From an uncultured Clostridia bacterium (lineage in GTDB: Bacteria > Bacillota > Clostridia > Oscillospirales > Acutalibacteraceae): a DNA stretch of 50,916 bases. The number at the start of each line of letters is the position of its first letter. Positions within the stretch are counted from its first letter, which is position 1. This document shows positions 45,439 to 50,916 of the stretch, piece after piece. The stretch spans positions 1-50,916 of the forward strand of contig CAMJMQ010000019.1 in the NCBI GenBank assembly GCA_946407065.1, read 5' to 3'. The notes below the pieces were generated by a model. It was not told the origin of the DNA and ran no database searches. It saw only the letters and a list, made by a program, of their open reading frames with translations. Both the position numbers and the translations under genes were made by a program.

Positions 45439-45509
45439 GTTCTGTCAGTCGTTGCGGTATCATCAAAAACTGCCACTTGTATTCGTTGTAATGCTTGCAA
45501 GCTCAAGTG

Positions 45510-45550
45510 ATCCCATCCCGATCGCACGCAAGCGTGCGTCGGGATGGGAT
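45510..45550. other. Long GC-rich hairpin in AT-rich DNA
   Basis: ATCCCATCCCGA (45510-45521) pairs perfectly with TCGGGATGGGAT (45539-45550). Inside, CGCACGC pairs with GCGTGCG across a tiny loop, with one bulged T. The 19-bp stem has no T-run. A second 7-bp palindrome (TACGCGC...GCGCGTA) follows at about 45558. It may be a transfer origin, recombination or protein-binding site. Confidence 0.7.
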
Positions 45551-45614
45551 ATAAATGTACGCGCACGCGCGTATGAAACACTTTATTATATTACTTATAT
45601 TTTTATAATAAGGA

Positions 45615-45644
45615 TTGCTTTTTCCCTGCAACTTATGATAGAAT
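45615..45644 (+). promoter_or_regulatory. Promoter of candidate RNA 1
   Basis: TTGCTT and TAGAAT are 18 bp apart, with TG one base before the -10. The predicted start (about 45650) coincides with the first base of the outer stem of candidate RNA 1. Confidence 0.6.
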
Positions 45645-45649
45645 AGTTA

Positions 45650-45857
45650 TGCTACATAATTTACAACTGAATAATGAATAGTTAGATTTATAAGTGTACC
45701 CTATACTTATATATTTTTCGGCAAAACTAACTGTGTAAAAAACACAGGTTCTTGTTTTGCTGAAAATATTTCAGTTGTAAATTGTGTAGCAACATTTTAC
45801 TTTGAGCCTGTGCTTTTTAGGCGTGGCTCGTTTGTTAAATGGGCTACGCTTTTTTTA
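45650..45857 (+). ncRNA. Candidate structured RNA 1
   Basis: The outer stem TGCTACATAATTTACAACTG(AA) (45650-45671) pairs with 45770-45791 at 21 of 22 positions. Within are two hairpins: ATAAGTGTA/TATACTTAT (about 45690-45710), and GCAAAAC/GTTTTGC enclosing CTGTGT/ACACAG (about 45721-45760). After the outer stem comes a terminator (GCGTGGCTC 45821-45829 with GGGCTACGC 45841-45849, then seven T). No reading frame is supported. The length would be about 207 nt. Confidence 0.6.
45821..45857 (+). terminator. Terminator of candidate RNA 1
   Basis: A 9-bp stem including two G-U pairs is followed by TTTTTTT. GAGCC at 45804-45808 could alternatively pair with GGCTC at 45825-45829, which would disrupt it. 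Confidence 0.7.
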
Positions 45858-45886
45858 TTGCATTTTCAATCATCTTGTGATATAGT
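45858..45886 (+). promoter_or_regulatory. Promoter of candidate RNA 2
   Basis: TTGCAT and TATAGT are 17 bp apart, with TG one base before the -10. It begins directly at the end of the previous terminator. The predicted start (about 45892) falls at the first bases of the next outer stem. Confidence 0.6.
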
Positions 45887-45891
45887 GGTCT

Positions 45892-46092
45892 TGCGACACA
45901 ATTTTATAGATTGTATCACTAATATAGTGTGTGTTTTCTTTTTAAAAACACACGCTCTATTCCACTTGCTATATTAGTGATTCGGAAATTGTGTCGCAAC
46001 AATCCGCGATGACGTTAGCGGAAAATATGAAAATCGAATAGGATATAATATAAAAGCTGTTCCCTGAATATACAGAGAGCAGCTTCGTTTTT
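45892..46092 (+). ncRNA. Candidate structured RNA 2
   Basis: The outer stem is TTGCGACACAATTT (45891-45904) with 45986-45999, all 14 pairs. It continues after an internal loop as ATCACTAATATAG (45915-45927) with 45969-45981, all 13 pairs. An inner hairpin (GTGTGTTTT with AAAAACACAC, about 45930-45953) closes it. TCCGC/GCGGA (46003-46023) and a terminator (46054-46092) follow. The outer arm resembles that of RNA 1 (TGCTACATAATTT against TGCGACACAATTT). No reading frame is supported. Confidence 0.6.
46054..46092. terminator. Bidirectional terminator after candidate RNA 2
   Basis: AAGCTGTTCCCTG pairs with CAGAGAGCAGCTT (12 of 13 pairs, including one G-U), then CGTTTTT on plus. CTTTTAT follows on minus, where the gene at 46109 ends. 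Confidence 0.75.
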
Positions 46093-46108
46093 ACCCACAA
46101 CTTAAAAA

Positions 46109-46525
46109 TTATTTCTTCTGTTTATAAATTTCTTTTAAATCTTCAATGGCAAGCACAGGATCCATTGTGTGAAATATCATATAGTTACGTTTCATAACTG
46201 CCGCGGGAGCCTGCCGCAATATCTTTGCGCTGCTCTCACCTGTGTAGTAATGCCAATAGCGGTAAATATATCCAATCCAGTACAGCACATCTTTTGGATA
46301 GACTTCTCCTGTATCAGACAGTGTTTCATCGGCAGAGGAAACAACCTCATCCAACAAATATTCTTCTCCCATCCACTGCATTCTGTTATATCGTGAGTCC
46401 AGCTCTTTTGCTGTTTCCGAGTTCATAAACGCTTTGATAAATGTCGCGCTGGGGATTCTTTTATCAGCGGATAATTCAAACAGCCTGCCCTGAATATCGC
46501 ACAGCTTTAATTGCAATTCGTCCAT
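46109..46525 (-). CDS. Partner protein of the XRE-DUF3990 gene (putative antitoxin-side component)
   Basis: The 138-residue, helix-rich, soluble protein has aromatic-rich YWIGYIYRYWHYYTGESS near 84-101 and IPSATFIKAFMNSE near the start. I do not assign a named family, but genes of this type sit next to DUF3990 genes in Clostridia. It starts inside the stop codon of the XRE-DUF3990 gene (TAATG), so the two are co-translated. That context suggests it binds, neutralises or assists the ADP-ribosyltransferase-like protein. This is inference from pairing, not from a known domain. Confidence 0.65.
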   Translation of the reverse strand: MDELQLKLCDIQGRLFELSADKRIPSATFIKAFMNSETAKELDSRYNRMQWMGEEYLLDEVVSSADETLSDTGEVYPKDVLYWIGYIYRYWHYYTGESSAKILRQAPAAVMKRNYMIFHTMDPVLAIEDLKEIYKQKK

Positions 46526-47400
46526 TATTTTTCTCCGTTTTTCGCTTTTTCGAGAATCTCGTCAAAGAACAAGCCCTCACGCCGATAATTCTTGCAAATA
46601 TCGTTAGCAAGAGAAACTCCCTTTGCCCGATTTGCTTCGGCAACCTCTTTTATAAACAGTCGCTCCAAATGTGAAAGCTCAATTTCCGCCTCTATGCGAA
46701 CAGCGCCGCAACCTTTTTGCGTTACGGCGACATATTGCTTGCCGAGCTGCAACGCCGATAAACTGCCCACCAAAGCCGCATCGGTGACGTTGCCGATGAA
46801 GAAATTGTCTATCACATAAAACATTCGGTCATTGGCAATACTTCCAATCACTAAATCCATATTTTTAGACATATTTTGGTACTTCTCATAAAAGGAAGTA
46901 CCTTTTATTGTTTCCATTCTGCCACGGTGATATGCGACGAGCATTGCCCATTCAATATCCGCGGGAACCTCAACCATATTGAGTTCGGAAGTATCAACGG
47001 AAACAATATAAAACTTCGATTTGTCATAGTCACAAATCAGCGTAAGCGCCTGACTCGGTTCCGTTCCCATATAAAAACCTTTGCCGAAATCACATTGAGA
47101 ACGGCTTTTCGGCTCAATTTTCCCCTCAATACCCGATTTCGAACCGTGGTAGAGTATTATACGATTATTCGGAAGTGAAATACTTTTAGAAGTTTTCTTT
47201 ATTCTGTCAAGTGTAATATCGTAAACAGGAACAGAATTATTTTTACAGATTTCATAGAGCGTAGATTGTGCCAATTTGTTGGGGATGGTACGTCCGTTTT
47301 CCCATCTATTCACCGTTGCGAAGGTTACATTCAAAAGTTCCGCGAACTCCGTTTGATTCATATTTAGATTTTCACGAATCTGCCTGAGTAGTGTCTGCAT
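46525..47400 (-). CDS. XRE helix-turn-helix fused to DUF3990 (ADP-ribosyltransferase-like) domain
   Basis: The 291-residue protein has an N-terminal XRE DNA-binding domain (about 1-55; MNQTEFAELLNVTFATVNRW) and a DUF3990 domain (about 70-250) with RIILYHGSKSGIEG and CDFGKGFYMGTEPSQA. These signatures resemble ADP-ribosyltransferase folds. Its fusion to a repressor-like domain suggests an autoregulated toxin or effector. I chose ATG 47400; GTG 47409 is in the ribosome binding site. A promoter flanked by a perfect inverted repeat lies upstream. Target and activity are unknown. Confidence 0.8.
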   Translation of the reverse strand: MQTLLRQIRENLNMNQTEFAELLNVTFATVNRWENGRTIPNKLAQSTLYEICKNNSVPVYDITLDRIKKTSKSISLPNNRIILYHGSKSGIEGKIEPKSRSQCDFGKGFYMGTEPSQALTLICDYDKSKFYIVSVDTSELNMVEVPADIEWAMLVAYHRGRMETIKGTSFYEKYQNMSKNMDLVIGSIANDRMFYVIDNFFIGNVTDAALVGSLSALQLGKQYVAVTQKGCGAVRIEAEIELSHLERLFIKEVAEANRAKGVSLANDICKNYRREGLFFDEILEKAKNGEK

Positions 47401-47412
47401 ATGCCTCACCGC

Positions 47413-47464
47413 TTATAACATTATTTTCTGATTAAAGTATATCATATGTTATAAAGAAAATCAA
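47413..47464 (-). promoter_or_regulatory. Promoter and likely autoregulatory operator of the XRE-DUF3990 gene
   Basis: On the minus strand TTGATT (47459-47464) and TATACT (47436-47441) are 17 bp apart, with TG before the -10. A perfect 9-bp inverted repeat, TTATAACAT (47413-47421) and ATGTTATAA (47446-47454), brackets the -10, as expected for an XRE repressor site. Confidence 0.7.
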
Positions 47465-47540
47465 CCTTTATCTTGGTCAGACAATATGCCCTAATATAGA
47501 TTATGTTTCAACTTGAAAGCGTAATATAGACATAGTGCTT

Positions 47541-47571
47541 TTGATTTGATATAATTTAGTTGTAGTATAAT
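47541..47571 (+). promoter_or_regulatory. Candidate promoter of the nuclease/HEPN pair
   Basis: TTGATT and TATAAT (47566-47571) are 19 bp apart. An alternative TATAAT lies at 47550-47555. The ATG is 36 bases past the first choice. Confidence 0.45.
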
Positions 47572-47607
47572 GCAGTTCAAGTGATACGTTTGTTATAAGG
47601 AGCAATC

Positions 47608-49071
47608 ATGAAAGCGAAATTACCTCATAGTTGTATACTAACATTTAGACAATATAATGTTTGGAATATTTTAGTTAATATATCGCAGTATTCCAAAAAG
47701 CTTTTCGCTCAAAAAGACAACGAAATAAATGCCGTGGTACTCAAAACATCTTTATTCGGAAAAGTGTATGTTACGGCTTGGGAATTAGTTGATATGAGCT
47801 ATTTCGCTATACAGCATTCGTCGAGAAGTCCTAATGCTAAACTGATTATAAGTGAAAATGACTTTGTTAATTTATATCATGTTTTCGATTCTTACAAGAA
47901 TGATTTAGAAGGTAAACTGATGAATAATTATCGTAGAAATTTCCTTTTATTCGTCCATTGTTTTGGAGGTGAACAAACGAAACTTCAGATGGTAAAACCT
48001 CAAATGGACATTTATTATAGAACCATGTATATACTTGACGTAATTATGAGAAGATCTTTTCCTGATATTAGAATAGAAAAGATATTAAACGAGAAGTTTG
48101 ATTTGAGTATCGAAGAGTTTTCTACCATACTTTTTTCGTCATGGGCAGGTGCCGCCGATAGAGTGGTGCTATTAACTGATATTACAAATTCAAAAGCCCT
48201 ATTGCGAGCAACTAACATCATTCCTGTTTTGGATTATTATTCGTGTACATTAGAAGAAATCATTAATTCTCCACTGAAACGGCAAATTTTTTACTCAAAG
48301 CCTTTAATTAAAACGTCTGATAACAATTATATCGTTTCAAATTACTATCTCTTATTCTTTTGTTTTCAAGAATGCATATATTGGATTGTTCGTGATTACT
48401 ATTATCAACAAGGCTCCAGAAAGTTTACGAGTGCATATGGTGAATGCTTTGAAAGCTATTTTCATGAATTGTTACAACAATATTTACAGAAAGATCAATT
48501 CGAAAGAATACCGGAAGGAAAAACGCCAAAGGCAGACTGGAAACTAACTATTGGTGAATATAAGATAATTGTGGAACAAAAATCATCTTTGATTTATATT
48601 GATACAAAACAGCAAACGCCTGATATTGACAAGGCGATTTCATTTGTAAAGAATAACTGGGGAAAGGCAATTAGACAATTATCTAACACCGAGAAAGAAT
48701 TTGACGATGGACAATATATCAAGATTATATTAGTTGCTGAAGATTACTATGCTGACGAAGTGCTTGATACCGTGTTTCAAGTTGATGATAATTTGCCTGA
48801 GAATGACGGAAGGTATTGGCTCGTAACAATAGATATGATGGAAGTGTTATTATATACATACAAACACTCACCAGAACTGTTTTTTGAAATAATGGAGGAA
48901 AAGAACAGATTAGAGTTAGAACATTCTAACGAAGGGCGTAGCTTGTTCATGATTATAAACAAATTCGGCATAGAAAGTAACAAGCATATTCAACAACAAA
49001 AGTTTATAAAATACAAAGATATACTTTATGAAATAATAAAAGAGGATTTAGAAGAGGATAAAAATGAATAA
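47608..49071 (+). CDS. Large protein with PD-(D/E)xK nuclease-like motif
   Basis: The 487-residue protein is not assignable to a named family by eye. In its C-terminal half, GECFESYFHELL (Glu279 on a helix), KADWKL (Asp310) and IIVEQKSS (Glu323-x-Lys325) have the order and spacing of a PD-(D/E)xK nuclease fold. The N-terminal half (1-260) is helical with several aromatic clusters. AAGGAG precedes the ATG by 6 bases. It is very AT-rich compared with the core genes, a sign of transfer. It overlaps the HEPN-like gene by 8 bases, so the pair forms one unit, probably a defence system. Confidence 0.6.
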   Translation: MKAKLPHSCILTFRQYNVWNILVNISQYSKKLFAQKDNEINAVVLKTSLFGKVYVTAWELVDMSYFAIQHSSRSPNAKLIISENDFVNLYHVFDSYKNDLEGKLMNNYRRNFLLFVHCFGGEQTKLQMVKPQMDIYYRTMYILDVIMRRSFPDIRIEKILNEKFDLSIEEFSTILFSSWAGAADRVVLLTDITNSKALLRATNIIPVLDYYSCTLEEIINSPLKRQIFYSKPLIKTSDNNYIVSNYYLLFFCFQECIYWIVRDYYYQQGSRKFTSAYGECFESYFHELLQQYLQKDQFERIPEGKTPKADWKLTIGEYKIIVEQKSSLIYIDTKQQTPDIDKAISFVKNNWGKAIRQLSNTEKEFDDGQYIKIILVAEDYYADEVLDTVFQVDDNLPENDGRYWLVTIDMMEVLLYTYKHSPELFFEIMEEKNRLELEHSNEGRSLFMIINKFGIESNKHIQQQKFIKYKDILYEIIKEDLEEDKNE

Positions 49072-50236
49072 TGAAAATATACACAAATTGCAACCATTGA
49101 GAATATGCAATAAAGTATATGATGTTTCCTTATATATTTCCATTAATGATGTTGTTCTAATGGCTGATTATCAAGAAAACTATGAGTTAAATTGTGATTT
49201 TATCATTTCGACGATAATTAGGAATCATATTATTACGGAAGAAACAATGCCTTCCATAGAGGAAATACAAGGAGACCAAATTGCAATAAAATCATATATA
49301 GAAGCATTAATCAAGTCAAATAATAGTATTAGATCTCATTTCGACGAATTGTCAGATGAGCACAATATTCGAGTAAGGTTGTTAAAAGCAATTAACAAAT
49401 TTTTCAGTGAATCTATGGAAAATTCTTTACAAGCAATTAAAGCAGAGCTCTCTGCAATAACATTTAATGTTCCAAATCTCAATCAAATTGCAATAAATAT
49501 ACAAAAAGTATTCGCGCCATTGATTGAAATTACAAAAATAATAGGGGAATCGGTTTTAGCCACAAGTAACTATCTCAATTCTTTGTTTGCAAAAATAAGA
49601 ATTCCTACAATTAGTGCCGAATATAAAGAACAATTAAGAGAGTCCTTTATTATTTGGGGAGAATTTGGCTGGACAATGTTCCCGCATGCCTCGTTGGATT
49701 TCTATAAGAATGTACCCAAATCACAAAAAGAGGCAAACGAAAAAGCTCTTGTATATTGTCGAAAAGAATATATGCAATCTTTATTTTCGGATATACAGAA
49801 GTTAAAAGGCGTAAAAAAAGGCGATTTTGAAGAAGCTGTATTTGATTATAATAATCACAAATATAAATCTTGTGCAATGATTCTCTTATCGTTAATTGAC
49901 GCAAAACTTATTCGCATGCAAAAGAAAGAGGATAGAAAAAAATATAATGGTAGTCGCAAAAACGGAATTGCAGCAATAAAAGCTATCGAAACTCATATTG
50001 AAGACGAAAGCGATATTAACTCTACTTTACTGTTTTTGTTATCTTATTCCAATCTTTTTGCCTGCCTGAAGGCAATCTTCGAATATGGAGATGATTTTAA
50101 AAACCAACCGAATCTCCCAAATAGAAACTTTATTGGTCATGGAATGCTTACGAGAAAAGTTCTAAGAAGAGATTGTATTCAATTATTTTTGTTGTATTAT
50201 AATCTGTTGGAGTTTATCGATATTTTAACGGACTAA
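49064..50236 (+). CDS. Protein with C-terminal HEPN-like domain (Rx4H)
   Basis: The 390-residue protein has an N-terminal mixed region (1-90) and a helical middle with possible coiled coil (about 100-185). Its C-terminal helical domain contains AVFDYNNHKYKSCAMILLSL and, near the end, NRNFIGHGM with Arg354 and His359. Asn follows the Arg, as in HEPN ribonuclease motifs. HEPN proteins often cleave RNA in phage defence or toxin systems. GAGG lies about 7 bases before the ATG inside the upstream gene. It is last in the pair and no terminator follows closely. Confidence 0.6.
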   Translation: MNNENIHKLQPLRICNKVYDVSLYISINDVVLMADYQENYELNCDFIISTIIRNHIITEETMPSIEEIQGDQIAIKSYIEALIKSNNSIRSHFDELSDEHNIRVRLLKAINKFFSESMENSLQAIKAELSAITFNVPNLNQIAINIQKVFAPLIEITKIIGESVLATSNYLNSLFAKIRIPTISAEYKEQLRESFIIWGEFGWTMFPHASLDFYKNVPKSQKEANEKALVYCRKEYMQSLFSDIQKLKGVKKGDFEEAVFDYNNHKYKSCAMILLSLIDAKLIRMQKKEDRKKYNGSRKNGIAAIKAIETHIEDESDINSTLLFLLSYSNLFACLKAIFEYGDDFKNQPNLPNRNFIGHGMLTRKVLRRDCIQLFLLYYNLLEFIDILTD

Positions 50237-50460
50237 CAAACGAGTATCCCTTTTTGATGAAGATGATAACCTTTGTTTTGTATAGAGGTAGCATGCTGTC
50301 CCGGTTGAGGGATTCCCTTGCGGGAGGAGAGGTTTCATCTGTTCTCTCGCTAAAAAAGTGCCCCCAAGACCCTTTAGATAAAGAAGGTCAAACAAAGTCT
50401 TTTGTAAATTAGTCGGATTATTTGGATTTGTAGGATAAACCATTCAAATTACATCGGAGG
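50237..50460. other. Gene-free stretch before tnpV
   Basis: No gene is supported. The stretch contains GGGATTCCCTTGCGGGAGGA and CCCCCAAGACCCTTTAGATA and looks like remnant transposon sequence, but I recognise no ends. CGGAGG at 50455-50460 serves the tnpV gene. Confidence 0.4.
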
Positions 50461-50469
50461 TTGTAACAA

Positions 50470-50820
50470 ATGAAAAACGAAATCACTTACACTCAACAAG
50501 GAGACTATCTTTTACCTGACTTGAATTTACCCGAACAGCCAAAGGTTGAAATTGGAATCTGGGGCAGACGGCACGAACGGTATATCAAACGGTATCATAA
50601 AATCCGCTATTTCGATCTATTGACAAGCGGTACACTAGTTTCCTATCTCACAGATATCGATAAAGACGCAACAGAAATGTTTAGTAGGCTTATTGAACAG
50701 CTTGCGAATCAGGAGGGTATAACCGAGCAACTCAAAGTCGATAATCAAATGCTGTGGGTGAAACGTATGAATAACATCCAAAATCGAGCAACAGAAATTG
50801 TTAATATCTCAATAATCTAA
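50470..50820 (+). CDS. tnpV: TnpV-type transposon-encoded protein
   Basis: The 116-residue protein (MKNEITYTQQGDYLLPDLNL, IWGRRHERYIKRYHKIRYFD, then QMLWVKRMNNIQNRATEIVN) matches TnpV of clostridial Tn4451-like and related elements. Its role in transposition is not established; it may help DNA binding or excision. CGGAGG lies 9 bases before the ATG. The large serine recombinase expected with it is not in the window. Confidence 0.88.
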   Translation: MKNEITYTQQGDYLLPDLNLPEQPKVEIGIWGRRHERYIKRYHKIRYFDLLTSGTLVSYLTDIDKDATEMFSRLIEQLANQEGITEQLKVDNQMLWVKRMNNIQNRATEIVNISII

Positions 50821-50834
50821 CATATAAAATTATA

Positions 50835-50899
50835 ATCAGGATCACATGAGTGATCCTGATACAGCTTGTCGAAAAAGCTCAGCGAAAGCTGGGCTTTTT
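50835..50899 (+). terminator. Hairpin and terminator after tnpV
   Basis: An 11-bp perfect hairpin (ATCAGGATCAC/GTGATCCTGAT, 50835-50860) is followed by a terminator, AGCTCAGCgaaaGCTGGGCT (50876-50895) then TTTT. Confidence 0.85.
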
Positions 50900-50916
50900 G
50901 CTTTAAATGTGGTATA

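Noticed and set aside
45615..46092. Retron msr-msd RNA
   Set aside because: The ends-paired fold resembles a retron RNA, but no reverse transcriptase is encoded nearby and the two units have separate promoters and terminators.

Overview
The window reads as a chromosomal stretch of an anaerobic, endospore-lineage Firmicute of class Clostridia, most likely an Oscillospirales/Ruminococcaceae-type gut bacterium. The reasons are the complete spoIIA operon, Ktr/Trk potassium systems of Gram-positive type, a holB-ricT pair, an archaeal-type prolyl-tRNA synthetase, a 2[4Fe-4S] ferredoxin, and intergenic spaces packed with short palindromic repeats. Taxon and functions are inferred from protein sequence only; no database was searched.

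Bases 1 to about 40300 are GC-rich core chromosome. In order: an ECF transporter S component (242-838); a cohesin-like membrane-anchored protein and an SDR reductase (937-2552, minus); four potassium-transport genes, ktrB-ktrA-trkA-trkH (minus, 7855 to 2800); secA, gltX and glnS (plus, 8203-14447); an FHA-RodA/FtsW and penicillin-binding protein pair plus an L,D-transpeptidase (14625-19485, minus); a lipoprotein and hflX (minus); three small unknown genes among repeats (22527-24092); a YfcE-type phosphoesterase, holB and ricT (24203-26504, plus); spoIIAA-spoIIAB-sigF (28495 to 27122, minus); folC, rsmI, trmN6, a ferredoxin, metA, proS, acpP and a phosphohexomutase (28727-37319, minus); then a small unknown gene, tspO, queT and tRNA-Pro (37987-40264, plus). 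Several dispersed repeat families occupy the spaces between these genes, and many elements keep their base pairing while changing sequence.

Right after tRNA-Pro(GGG) the composition turns AT-rich and the content becomes that of an integrated mobile element whose right end lies outside the window. It starts with tandem iteron-like repeats and an orphan terminator. A consensus promoter then feeds a 149-nt leader that folds on paper into a T-shaped three-way junction. The genes that follow are a Replic_Relax protein, a VirD4-like ATPase, a metzincin-like protein that has lost its zinc ligands, a DUF3846 protein and a small J-domain protein. Next come two tandem transcription-unit-like stretches (45615-46092), each with an extended -10 promoter, a predicted start at the first base of a long outer stem, and a terminator. 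They are strong candidates for undescribed structured RNAs.

The cargo beyond them looks like conflict systems: an XRE-DUF3990 (ADP-ribosyltransferase-like) fusion with a small partner gene, and an overlapping two-gene unit (47608-50236) pairing a PD-(D/E)xK nuclease-like protein with a HEPN-like protein carrying an Rx4H motif. A TnpV gene ends the window. The structured RNA units and the nuclease/HEPN pair are the best candidates for something new.
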